This document shows, piece after piece, positions 34,054 through 46,742 of a DNA stretch of 64,000 nucleotides (its first letter is position 1; every line of letters begins with the position of its first letter). The stretch is from Ottelia alismoides (Eukaryota > Streptophyta > Magnoliopsida > Alismatales > Hydrocharitaceae). A program made the translations under genes and the position numbers. The notes beneath the pieces were generated by a model. The model was not told the DNA's origin. It saw nothing but the letters and a program-made list of their open reading frames with translations, and made no database searches. Where the stretch lies: positions 62,001-126,000 of the forward strand of contig JAZKJV010000680.1 in assembly GCA_037367405.1 (NCBI GenBank). Direction: 5' to 3'.

Positions 34054-35697
34054 TATTTGGGAATAGAGGATGTAAGATCCTCCGGATCTTTGCTCGAAGG
34101 GCCGATATACCTTGAACTCTACGTCGTGATTGCGACGTTTCAAGGTTGGCGAAGGACCTTGGAACTTTCCACCTGACCACCCTCTTCCACGCGGAGCAGT
34201 CACCGGGCATTGTCATTGCCGGTGATGGCCAGAAACTATGGAGAAATGTGGGCTCTTGGTCAGTTCAAACTGGAGCAGGAGAAGTTGATTGGCTCGCGCC
34301 AACTTTGAATGGATTTATAGAAGAAACGAGAATGGGTTAGGATGAAATCAAGGGTTGGTGTGTAAGATGGATGTTAGGTGGAGGAGATGGAGGGTTTGGA
34401 TTGGTTTTAGGTAGAATAAGATCGGAAGAAGAAATGGGAGAAAAGAGATACTTGGAACAGAGTCGCAGCAGACTTGTTCTTGAAGAAGAAGCACCAGGTG
34501 CTGACACGTGTCAGCACCTGGTTGGCTAGATTAATAAATAGAGTTTCAATTAGGTAATGAATATTAAATGACGTTATTTAAATTAGATATAAAAATAGAA
34601 AATTTTAATAATTTAATTATCTAAATTATAGAATAATTTATTATATTAATAAATATGTATAAATAATGCTTGATAAATAGATATTGTATTTTTAGTTTAA
34701 TAAAGTAATACATAAGATATCATTTTTATATTTTATTAATTATTAGGATAATAAATAAAGTATATCTGAAATTTTATGGATTTTAATAAATTAATAAGTA
34801 TATTAATAAATACTGGTATAAATTACACAGTTCAAATTCATCTATAAATTAGTGTTTTTGATTTGTTTAAAATATTAAATAATGTCAAAAAAATCTGAAA
34901 TAAATCATGGATAATATAAAATATCACGAAAATATTTAAATATATAAATTTAATAAAAATATAAATAATATGTTCCAAATAAAATAAATATCCTAGAAGC
35001 TCAGTTTTCATTTAAGTCCCAAAACCAGCTTTTTGTAAATGGAATCTGATTTTAGTGAAATCATCTTCATTAATTAGATAATATTGTTTTATGAACTTTA
35101 AAAGTGAGTAGAGTAAAATTGGAGTTCATGTGAGAAAGTTATGATGTTCGGAAGTTGAGAGTTTGACAATTTAAAGGTTGGATTTCTTGGCATAAATATA
35201 AGATAATGTTTTTAACTTTTTTTTATATTTTCCTATACATTTTTAGAATAATTAGAAAAAGATTTCGGTGAAAAATATGCACATATGAGTTAATTAAAAA
35301 TCAATGAAGAATTTATAATTATTTGATAAATAAAGAAGAATGTGTTAAGTGAGTAATTAATTATTTTTTATGATTTTCTTTCCTTATCTCCCCCTACTTG
35401 TTTGTCGACTAATCCATGTTGAATTGGTCTCGGGGATTAGGTTATATAAATATATCTTGCAACTATATTTATATTGTTTAAGTCATATTGTACATATTTA
35501 CATATCTACAATATGCCTTCTTTTCTTTTCTTTATTTTTATTTTTTTATATATTTACATGATTTTGATGCATAAAAGTGCATTCTTATTCACGAAAGAGG
35601 TTTTGATAAAAGATGGAAATTAATGTATATTTACATGTATTTGTTATAGGTTTTAAGACAAATGCAGACATAATGTTAATGAATCATGGATTCATCA
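34054..35697 (-). repeat. Solo LTR I, right segment
   Basis: It ends AATGAATCATGGATTCATCA, the LTR-start hairpin in minus orientation. The block at 35018-35178 is similar to 60164-60303 of the C LTR (AACTTTAAAAGTGAGT, TGGAGTTCAT). The flank GACGT is not a polypurine tract, which supports a solo LTR left after recombination. Confidence 0.7.
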
Positions 35698-35702
35698 GAC
35701 GT

Positions 35703-37943
35703 TTGCGAGCGCGTTGATAAAATATGTCCGTCTCGTAATCCAAGATTTTGATCCAAGAAATGAGTCTCCTGATTTCGTCACATGAAATCTAAGGTCTTCT
35801 TTGTGTATTAGAATCATCCAGGAAGATGAAGATCCACAAGTGGTCGAAGCAGTAGCACGACGGTGTAGCGACTATGACATTCTCTCTAGGTCACAAAGTG
35901 GAAGGCCACTTTAGAGAGAGGGGAGTGTATGATGATGTGAAAAAGAGAGATTGTGAATTCTCTATTGTAAAAGAAGAGCTAGGGATGTCTCTTATTTTAT
36001 AATATTTTGGGAGTCTATGGATCTCAATCCATGGACAACACAAATACAATGGTTGAGATTGATTTGTTTTTCCTTCAATGGCCATGATTTTGTTGTAAAA
36101 AATACAAAAACAATTAATTTTAAATTAAATTAAATATATTGAATAATCATCAATATAAATTAATTCAATTAAATCAAGAGGCACTTAAAGATTAGGAAAG
36201 GATGCAAGTTCCTTCCTAATGATGGGGGTGGACAACCACCTTGAATAAGGACTAGGGTGGTCATCCCCCCTCCCTTTAAGGAAGGACTTCCATCTTTTCC
36301 AATTATGTGAGATTGTGTTTCTCATATTTTCCTTTAATTATTTACAACAACTTTTATTGTAAAATATTTCACAAAAATAATTCCAAATTAGCTTGCGAAA
36401 TTTCAATCATGCCAACTAAAATTTGTGAATCATATTCACACATCCAAAATAAAATGCAATTTACATTTTTAGTTAATTGTCCAATGTGAATCCAATTCAC
36501 ATCAACATATAATTCGTAGATACTATTCATAAGTAGCTCTCTTAAATATATTATAATTCACATCTATAATATATATGATTAATATGGATAGTGATATACA
36601 CATTATTCATATCCATGATAATTAAATCACGTTTAATTATCTTAGATCGTCATTTTCATGCATTTAAATAATATGAATCATATTCACATTATTCATGATA
36701 ATTAAATCACATTTAATTATCTATTTCTAAATGTTTGGATACACATTTATCAATGTAATTATTCTTTAACTCTTTCAAAAATAATGTGCTTTCTCTGCGG
36801 ATACTTGGAGATAAGGATAGGATGATTGTACATTCCACATACAGTGACTTGGATATTGAGATCACATCTTAAATCCAGATCTCGGGGACCTCTCATAGAT
36901 GCTTGATTAAATCAAAACCATAAATCTAATCTTCTCATTGCATTTGAATCACATTTAGATCAATGTCCAAATTTTGGACTAAGATTAGATTACTTCTCTA
37001 TTGAGAGGAGTCACCAAAATCCAGACGTGTTTCATCACTCCCTGGGAATGGAAGCGTCATGGTTATACAATCGTTTATAATCACATCTCCCTTAGGTATT
37101 CCTAATACATGTACATCATGCATACTGGAAAACCTAGAACAAACCTGAAGTTTTTGATCTCTTTTAGACCGTCTCCTTCAGGTTTTTATCATTATGTTTC
37201 TCATTTGGTCATTGGAGTTGGTATCGGTCATATACTTTCCAAAAGCATATATCATATCTACAAATTCTTGTCATGCTTCCAAATCAAGACAACCATGCAT
37301 GGAATTTGATTGGTCCCAATACCTCACGAGTGATCTCATGTCCCCCGATTCACAAGTAAACCTATATGATCCCTTTGTGAGATCGTATTACTCATATGTC
37401 ATTGTATGCACACCAGCTCGCCGGTGTATAGACCTTGATTAGGCCATCAACCTATCAGTCTGCCAAATGTACATACTCATACATATAGCAATACATCTGT
37501 CTCCGATCAGAGGATGCATGCCTATATCATGACAGTATATGACATATGTCTTGGTTATCTTGATGTCGCTAAGTTAACTCTTTGACCTAACTTATATGAC
37601 ACCTCCGAATATCTATTCCTATGCAGAGGACCTGCATCAAGAGGTCAGTCAGATATCAGACATTGGAGAAGGATTGCCATCTCCTTCTCAGGTTGGAGAT
37701 CATCTCTTAATAATCATTTGATGGTGCTTGATGAGTCCTCAATCTAACTCCTAAGATATTCGTCCAAGCAGCAGCCTCTATGATTCAATCATTGAATTAA
37801 CAATTGTATCATCTCTAAGATGGCCACAGTGCATAATCCTAATTATAGTAAGGGACCTTATAGTGCATTCATCATTTAATCTCAGACAGGGAGTGAAAAA
37901 TAAATCAATAACTTTTATTGATACATCAAAGATTACAATAACA
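35703..37943 (-). repeat. 5' LTR of J, outer segment (copia-type)
   Basis: AT-rich DNA unlike the Athila-type LTRs here. On the minus strand it would start TGTTATTGTAATC at 37943, with two AATAAA-like signals just inside (about 37893-37918). Beyond it the protease remnant E begins. With 19759-20026 the LTR would be about 2.5 kb. No coding potential is recognised, and the identity of the whole stretch as one LTR is inferred from its borders. Confidence 0.45.
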
Positions 37944-39592
37944 GTTCGCCTCGGACTCACATCACTAACAGCAGCTGCCTGCACCATTGGGATTGGGAAA
38001 TAAAGCCGATGATCGAGCTTCATCGTCTTCCTCACTTTCTTCAGGTACTAGGTAGAGATCCAATGTTGCATTCCGTGGAGGAGCACCACCACCACCATCC
38101 AATATAAAATACCAAAAATGTAGAAAAAATTCCAAACACACATGTCGCGGAGTCATCTACATCAATAGCAGACAGAACAGCTCGAGTTGTCTTTCCTTTA
38201 TCTTCATCTATTATGGATGATATTGTACAGACGGATTCTTATCATTCATATGTACATGTTGATTCAGGTATTAATAAAAAGTATGTTATTTCTGATTTTA
38301 TTCCTTTTCCAGAAGCATTGAATAAAAGCAAAAACATTAGAAAATTAAAAACAACACTTTCTGATCCTAGAGTGGTTGAGATACTACATAACATTTTCTT
38401 GAGATGCCACTCCTGAAGGCCATGGACTACAAGACTATTGTGAAAAGGTGATTAAAGGAAGAATGTACTACAAAGCATCAACCAAAGCAGAACCTACACA
38501 AGAGAACTGAGAAGCATATTTTTACCATGGCCACAATTTATGCCATCACCAACCTTCCGCATAAAAAGAAAGACAAGGGAACACCTTACATTCGATGTTA
38601 TATTTTTGATCAAGTGTTTCACCATACTCTACTAGATAGTGGATCCTCCATCAATCTCATGCCAACTTGCTACTCAAAGAGTTTGGGTTGGGGCCTCTTA
38701 GATCCACTAGGATGATCCTTCAGATTGTTGATAGATCGATCAAGAGGTCGAGGTGCATTTTAAAGTACGTTACGTAACGGTGTAAGGAATGCAATTCCCA
38801 GTAGTCTTTATTGTCTTAGACATGGAGACCTCATCACCGTTACTCCATACCCCAATCATACTTGGTCGGTCGTTCCTACGAATCGCCGAAGCAGTAGTAG
38901 ATTATGGTACTAGAGAGATAACCTTTCACTCCCACAATGAAAAGGTTAAGATAGATATGATCCCAGATCTGAAGCCGTCACAACCAGTATCAGATGAGAG
39001 AGAGCCCGTTACACCTGAGTCTGAGGACTCTGTTCTTCTATCTGAGATCAGAGACACAGATTTTTTTTACAGATTACAATGATGCACAAGAATTCCTTTC
39101 CGGAAAGGAAGGCCTGGAAAGCATAGTCGCCATTTGCTCCGTTGTTCATGCTGATGCATTATCTGAGTTATTTTCTGAGGAGTTTACTAAGATTTCTGAG
39201 ATTGCTGATGAGACATCCCATTATGAATAGAGAGAGTTCATTACAGGTCTATTTGAGATACTACATCTCGAGCAATTGTAGCCATGGTGGAACTTTACAT
39301 AGGGCAGATCATGCACCTTCCACCAGTGTAGTTTCTGAGGTTCTTATAGAGCAGATTTAGACCCCACCTGAGATCAAAGTTTTGCCATCAAAACTGAAGT
39401 ATGCCTTCCTTGCGAGTGCACCCCAAATTTTTCCGGTTATCATCAGTTCGTAATTGAGTGACGACCAGGAATCTCGCTTGCTAGAGGTTCTTGAGAGAAA
39501 CTGCAAGGACATAGGCTGGAATATTTTGGATCTCCATGGGATCAATCCAGCATTGTGCTCACATCATATCTATTTAGAGGATAACGACTAAT
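37944..39592 (+). pseudogene. Element E: protease and pre-RT linker remnant
   Basis: Pieces in several frames follow an Athila polyprotein order. 38213-38416 has SDFIPFPEALNK...LSDPRVVEILHN, matching the region before the protease in A (SDFLPCMEEVQK...LSEPEVVATIHD). 38527-38715 has ATIYAITNLPHKKK and an intact active-site motif LLDSGSSINLMP (Asp codon 38635). 38789-39082 has IILGRSFLRIAEAVVDYG. 39361-39592 encodes the linker before reverse transcriptase (LKYAFLASAPQIFPVIISS, then CKDIGWNILDLHGINPALCSHHIYLEDN), with a stop after IISS. Coding ends at LEDN, where reverse transcriptase would begin, and LTR-like DNA follows. Frameshifts and stops make it dead. J interrupts its 5' side. Confidence 0.75.
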
Positions 39593-40842
39593 GAATCTAT
39601 GATTAATAAAATTATACATCAATTATTATCCTCCGTGATTAAACACCTTAATACAAATCTTCACTAATTTCACATTATTAACAATTAATCCTCTTCTGGT
39701 AAATAACCCTAATTACTGTCTACAAATTAACACATTTTATTTTATTTATTTTGCTTGTTTATTTCTTATTAATAAATCCCTAAAAATTAGAGTAAATATT
39801 GTATATATTTTGGGCATTAAAAAGAAATTAAAACGACAAAAAATCACAAAAATAATTAAATCAGATGCTTTTAATCCCTTAAAAACACTTTGAAAATTTT
39901 TATTGTGTTTATTTGATCTATTTTGGCCTTTTGTCCGACACAAAACTTGTGGATCTCCTCGAGATCTATAACTTCCATGTCTTGACTTTTTGCTAATTTT
40001 TCCTTTTTATTTGTTTTTGAATTTCTCCTTATTTCCTATTTTTTGATTATTCTGATAGGGATATGTGGTGCTCCTTGGAGCCGCCACGCGTCCCAGCTCT
40101 TTGGACGCCAAGTGCCCTCCTTCCACTTCCCTTTGATCTCCTCCTCACGCCTTCACCTCCACCGTCAACACCCACTTCCATATCCGATCTCTCCTCATCA
40201 ACCTCATCTGGGCTGCACCTTCCCACCTCCATCTCAGCCATTGGTTGTCTACCTATCCAAAGTCCAAGCACCATCCACATCACCCATTCCTTCCTAACCT
40301 TCGGATCTCACTGACATACCCTATCTTAGCCACTCCTCTCCACTCATCTCTCAACCCATGGATCTAATCAGAAGATCCGATCTTGTCCCTCGCATTGCAC
40401 CTCCATCATGATCGTTGGATCGCAAGATCCAACGATCACTGCTCTTATTCCACCTCCATCTCACCCACTCCCACACGTAACGCACGGCGACCCCCACTCC
40501 CCCCTTACTATTTTTATAATCACCTCAACCACCTTTTTTACTCGATAATGGCGCTCCCACGTAGCCCTCTCTCCTTCACCTCTTGTGCACCCATCAATAA
40601 CCTCGCCCCTTGCTCAATTGCCTCCCTCCTGCTGTTACAAACTCGCCCCCACATCACTTGTAACAGGTGGAGTTCCGCCTATATTAAGCTCCCTCCGCCC
40701 CTTCCAACCTCGTCCAACATTCAAGTGCCTAAGCCTAGCCCCTCTTCGCCTCCCTATGACAGACGGAGGTCGGATTGAGGGGCGACGATGGCAGCTCCGG
40801 CCAGATGTTGACCCATGGTCAACTTATCCATGTCACGGTGCT
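39593..40842 (+). repeat. LTR-like fragment N
   Basis: It begins TAATGAATCTATGATTAAT, a degraded version of the LTR-start hairpin. The palindrome family is at 39938-39980, followed by GGAGCCGCCACGCG and a pyrimidine-rich block. Near 40809-40823 GTTGACCCATGGTCA matches the 3' end of the B LTR, so the LTR may end close to 40823 (length about 1.23 kb, like B). Whether it is E's own 3' LTR or a separate insertion is unresolved; no polypurine tract precedes it. Confidence 0.5.
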
Positions 40843-43575
40843 TGATGAATCACTAAATGCATGTATTAATATGGATCCGTTGTATCATGGGCACTTAGCA
40901 TATCATACAGAACGGAATGAATGATCTTTGTGAAGAGGATTCAGCTTTAATTTTTAACCTGGGAAGTCTAGGGTTGAACACAAGACATGAGCCATAATAT
41001 GATTATTTAGGTGTTTAAATATCTAGGTTAAGTGAGTGATAAATTATTTAGGTAGAAACAAGCAAAATAATGCAAGCAATGAATGTAAGATAAAATGTAC
41101 ATCACAAGTGCATGCATGATAAAGATAAACATTAACGCATGTTAGAAAAAAATGACGTGATGACAACATGATAACATATGCATATGCACACATAATTATG
41201 CCCTAAAATGACTCATTAAACTTAAACAATTACCAATTTAATTTAGGTACAATAAAGTGATTCAATCTATAGTCAATAGGTATTTAATACACATACAAAG
41301 CATATATATAGACTCTAATAAAATAATCCTTATTTTATTATCTAATCAGAAAATAATTAATCTCACATCAAAGGCAATCAAATGAGGATTAATATGCCAC
41401 TGAAATCATTTAATTTGAATAAAAGATGCTCAAGTTATTCAACATAGAATCCAGGGGTATAAATGCGATAAAACATAACATGAAATGTCACAAACAGGTC
41501 CTTGGAGGGACTAAAATGTAATTAGCGAAAAATAGTTCATGAAATTATGGAATACCCCCTGGATGGAGTATTTTTTCAATAAATAACAACTAGTAGGGAA
41601 AATTTGCAAAGTGCCCAGATAAGCACGTGCATAACACGTGTAGCCGGGCTAGGGAGGAAGGAGGCTCAGTAGCAGGTTGGGAAGCCACGTAGGTGACCTC
41701 CATGCCTCAGAGCAGGTGCGGTTCCACCAAGCCTTTAGGTTGGATGCCGAGGCTGAGATTAAATATGAACCATCTGATCAGAAGGACAAGACAATAACTG
41801 CTTCTATTTTCTCCATCGCTGGCCTCCCCTTGTTCTTCGGAGGGGTACGCTCTCCAGTGAGGTCACGGAAGCTGCGCCCCACTCTAACTCCATGTCAGAA
41901 GGTTGGAGAAGCTCATGTAGGAGTTGGCGGAGATCTCAATGGAGAGCAGGTGATCCGGCAATGAGCTGAACGATGGATCCAACCTTCGTCATCATCATAT
42001 AGTCTTTAAAGCATGGTCACTCCTAGACGTTCGGCCATTGAAGAGAATACGAACCAGCGATGTTAGATGAATAGCCGAAAGTCACAGATATATGGGAGGA
42101 AATGAGTGGAGGGCATCGAAATAAAGAAGTGAAGTCCTTGAGTGGATTCTTGTCCAGCTCCGCCGGAGAAGAACGATTGGGATGGAGAGGTGTTATGATG
42201 GAAGAAGAAGGCGAGTGGGTTGTTGCGCAGAGGTGAGAGATGGTAGGGGATGTTTGTAGTCTTGTCAATCGAAGGTGGAGTTGATCATATGCGCCTAATT
42301 ATTTAAGAGAAAGTGAAATAAAACAATTAAATGAGGTTTACTTTTTTGAAGAGTATCGTTGGATATGAAGTGAATGGCTTGGGTTAGGACTCATATTGAA
42401 CCCTCAATCATCACTGAACTTCCCCCAGCCATGCGGAGCAGCTTGAATGGACAAAGATGGTTGTGACTTGGCCGGTCGGCCAAGGTTCTCACCAGGGCTT
42501 AAAGACGGACGTTGCATCCTCGATCACACCTCCTTCTGTCATAGAGAGGTGGAGAGATGCTAGATCCAGGCCTGCGTAAAGGTGGACAATCGCCGCACAG
42601 GGCGGTGGTGGCAAGTTTTTGAAGGAGGGAAAGGCGGAAGTTGTTGGAGGTTTCGTGTTGGTTTCAACCACTATACATGGACACCACAGTAGATTCCGAC
42701 GGTTGTGGAGCTTGACGTGAAGGAGGGGGAAGTCAGAGGAAGGCAATGGTGGCGGTTTCGAGAGGATAAGGTGAAGATGGTGTCTGGAGAAATGGATCGA
42801 AGGAGGCCAGCTGGACGGTTTACAGAGATGGGAAGGGGTTGATGGAGGTTGGGGATGAAGCAGGAATTTAACAGTTGCAGTGAATGTGCAGACGAATGAA
42901 CAAGATGCGTCTGATCAAGAGGCGATCAGGCGGTGGATGACTAGATGCAGATCTATGGCTTAGATTTCTTGATGGAAGGCGATCATGCAGTCCAGAGATA
43001 GGCGCCAACAAAAGGATGAGATGAAGAGATGGGCTCATCTGACGATCAATAATAGATGCAGGTGGCGCCACAAGAAACGGGCCATGTGGCCTTCTGAGGA
43101 GGTACCACGTGGCCCAATCAGAATTGAAGAAAATAGAAAAATTGGATTAAAATAAAAAAGAATTGGTTAGAGGGAGAATAAGAAAAGGTGATGAACATGA
43201 AAGTTTTAGATCTCAATGAGATCTACAACTATCATGTAGAAGTAAAAGAGATCAAGGGTCATTTGTACATAGTTAAAAATTAAATACTAATAAAAACAAT
43301 ATAGAACAATTTTCTTTAATTTTTCTATTGCTTTTTTATTTTATTTTATGTTAATTTGTTTATATAAAAAATTAGTCTAATTTTATTTTTTAAATAAGAA
43401 ATAAATACATTAAATATTACACCATAATAAGGTTATAATAATATAAATTAAATAGTGTTAATTATTTACAACATAGTAATTAGTAAATAATGTTAATTAG
43501 GCAATGAATTTTGTGATTAACTTAAGCAAGAGAGATAAATATAGTAAATTAAGCTGATAAATCTGGAATTTATCA
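40843..43575 (-). repeat. 3' LTR of element F
   Basis: On the plus strand it starts TGATGAATCACTAAATGC and ends GATAAATCTGGAATTTATCA. It contains CACGTGCATAACACGTG near 41625, the shared CACGTGGCCCAATCAG near 43108, and the palindrome at 43193-43238. Frames inside it are chance. Confidence 0.82.
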
Positions 43576-43587
43576 CCCCTATACTTT
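43576..43587 (-). other. Polypurine tract of element F
   Basis: Reads AAAGTATAGGGG on the minus strand, next to the LTR start at 43575. Confidence 0.8.
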
Positions 43588-46500
43588 CTAAGCTCGTCAT
43601 CGAGCTAATAAATAAAGAATTAGATAGTCAGTTAAATTAGTGAGATCCCTGACATGTGCAAGTGAGTATACAAGGCTTGATTTGACCTAGAACCCAAGGT
43701 TTTAGGAATCCCAAAACTCTAAGTTGATCCAAGTATTAATCAAAAGGAATTCAACTCTTCTAATCATCAGACTCTCAATGTATACATATATATATAAGAG
43801 CTATGACTCAGTGTAGACTGCACCATGAGAGTAGAGTCATAATATCACCAAAAATTCCAATCTCAGAAGCTCTCCTAAGGACCCAACCCTCAACTCTAGG
43901 GAATAAATCTAGTTTTGCCTTAATACACCGTCTCTTTAATTTGTCAGATTCAAAGGGATAGATGGAAGGCCAGATAATGGAGGATGTAGGATTGTGTACT
44001 TATTTTCTCTTCCTCTCATTGGAATAGGGTTCTCTCAAGTGCCAAAAGTCAACACAATTTTTATTTTGATTTTAGTCAATCAATGTGTCCATTGAAAAGA
44101 AGTTGGAGTTGTCTGCACTTGTTTTCCTGGGAGTACACGGAGGTGTACCTTTTTTGAGTATCTAATATACCTTCTACACCCATACCTGTAGCATTTACGA
44201 TGCAGAGCCCTTGGGTGCTAATCTGACTCCTGGTCCTAGTAGCGGTGGTCTAAGTGTCCACTTTGAAATGGTTTGGAGCGCTTGCCTTTGATGGAAGTTC
44301 TTTGAAATTTGTGTTTGTAGAGTGGGAGTTTTTCTTTCAACATTTATCTCTTTCTTTTCTTTATTTATGGCTAACTCCACTATTTTTACCAAAAAATTCA
44401 CTGATCAACTTATTAAAATAATGTCATCACACCCTAGCACTTTAGGTCAAAGTCAAGAGATAGCAGGAAAACATGTCCGATACTGGCTAAGATGCTGACC
44501 CCCAGGTTTCATGAAGCCATCATTAATTTTATCCCATCCTCGAACATCATATAGATCAAGTCCATACTCAAACATCCAATCCCAGACTCCTCAGTGATAG
44601 CTCGACTCATCTCAATCATGAATGCAGTCATGAATGTGAGTGCTAATCAAATTCTTTTAAGGAAGATTATACATGAAATATAGCATGCATATCTTCAAAC
44701 TAGGAGAGTGTGAATTTTTAGTCCAAGACCCTAATGATTAAGACAAGATAACTCTAAGTTTAAAGACTCCTTAAACCAAGTGTTAAAGATCATCTCAAGC
44801 CTTGAGTGCGAGTGAAAGCGTTAGCGAGTAACACCAATTAATAAGTCAATATTTTTTGTAGTTTTTATTTTCAACTTTTTTAAGTTAGAGAGTTAATTAT
44901 TTAGACTCATTTACACCCTTAGCTTTGAAAAATAATTTTTGAAAACGTTTTGCAAACATTGTCACATATGTATAAAAGTTTTCCAAACACTTTACAAAGA
45001 TTCTTAAAACAAGTCAAAACCTATTTTTCAAACTTAAGTAAAATATTTTTCAAAATAATGTCACATAAATATGTAGGTTTTTCAAAACATTTTACAAATG
45101 ATTTTCCAAGCATGTCAAACCGTATTTTCGCAAACCATGTAAAACATTTGAAAACCATGTCAAATATATAATTTTCAAAAAAAAATCAAAACATTTTGTA
45201 TACAAATCAGTTTCCAAAAATGTAATATGATACCCCAATAGTTGGAAAAAATAAAAATATGAGCTATGGCTAAAGTATATATGCAATATATATAGTAGGC
45301 CCTCGTATACTTAGCTTTTGTTGTGTCCTCTTAGCACAAAGTGATATGAAGTCATAGCTCATACTAAATATAAAAGAATATACACAAACTGAAGATATAA
45401 TCACATGCACAAAAATGAGTAAAAAGAATCAGTTAGAGGAATTTTATGGACTTTGGTCCCCCCATACTTAAACTGAGAAATAGCTTAAGTATAAAGATAT
45501 GAAATTTAAAACCAGGTGACCAGAGGAGAACAACCAGAATAACAAAGGATCCCCCTTATACTTAGGTTGACAATAAACCTAAGTAAAAAGAATAGGAAGC
45601 TAAGTGATGAATGGATCAATGTTAGCTGAATCTTTAGATGATGAATCTCACCAGATGATAATGGATCCTAGGAATTTCGAGAGGCTAAAGAGTCAAACAA
45701 GAACAAACAAACCCAATTGTTTCACCAACGCACCCAGTGAAGACCATAAATATGGTCCAATTATCTTGTCTCTTTTATTGGTGATAATACAAACTTCGTG
45801 TGCATTACTAGCATGCGGACTTAGGGTTTGGACTCTATCCTAGGGATTCGCCTCTCCTCTCAACGAATGCATATATACCTACAAGAAATGCGAGGTTTTC
45901 TCTCCCAAACACAAGGTGAATTTTAGCTGCATTTTATTTACATCAACTTGCTAACAGTCACATTTTAGAGCTTAGATTATCACATGTATTAATTCTATGA
46001 ACACATAAATCATCGTCTACCGTCTAGTCCCTTTTCCATAATATCCTAAGTGACAAATCATGTAACAGGAAAAAAATCATGTAGACGTAAAATCATGATG
46101 TTATGCTCAAGAGAAATACCTACAATGATGTCAGCTCCCTTCATGCACATGCAAGAATGAATAAAATTTTTTATCTAAATGCATGCAAGTCGATAAAATT
46201 CACACCTAATCATGTATCTATTAGTGGGGAGATAATCAATTTAATTTGGGCTAAGTTGAATGTAGATTACGTGTGTATAATGAATTAAAGAGGAGTGAGT
46301 CTCATAAGTTAAAGTTAGTGTGCCCTAACTTACGAATCAAGCACTTAGGATAATACATCGAAAGTAGCTCTATGAGTCGCGCTCCTAAATCCTAAATCGA
46401 GCACTCAAGTTGAGTCCCATCCCGCATGGGTGAAACAGACTCAACACGCACATAATAAAGTCCAATCCATAATAATATACAACAAATATGAACAGAATAA

Positions 46501-46742
46501 TCCTCGACTTGTCTTGAAGGCATCTTCTATGGTTCTTCCCAGTGGGAACTCCAGCTTGAGCTTCCAACCTCCATTCTCCACGAGCATCCTCTATGGTCCT
46601 ACCACAGAAAAACAAAAATATTAAAAATTTCAAAGATTATCAACACATATATATAATAATGTAGAAAACATCACATCACGGGATTGACCTAGATAAGATA
46701 ATAATCAGAATAACCACAATATGAAAACCTAAATAATTATAT
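43588..46742 (-). mobile_element. Interior of element F (non-coding)
   Basis: It includes a block similar to C (43600-44470 against 60680-61530), the repeat zone (44930-45200) and the hairpin array (45297-45586). Between 45600 and 46742 it is leader-like AT-rich DNA. The tRNA-Asp primer site expected next to 46743 is not visible. Confidence 0.7.
45297..45586 (-). repeat. Polypurine-tract hairpin array (element F)
   Basis: Hairpins at 45297-45373, 45457-45496 and 45551-45586, for example CCCCCTTATACTTAGGTT...AACCTAAGTAAA. Same order as in C. Confidence 0.8.

Noticed and set aside
35703..37943. A host gene fragment in the unusual AT-rich stretch
   Set aside because: No exon-like frame; borders with TG/CA ends and the Met primer site at its other segment fit an LTR better, though confidence is modest.
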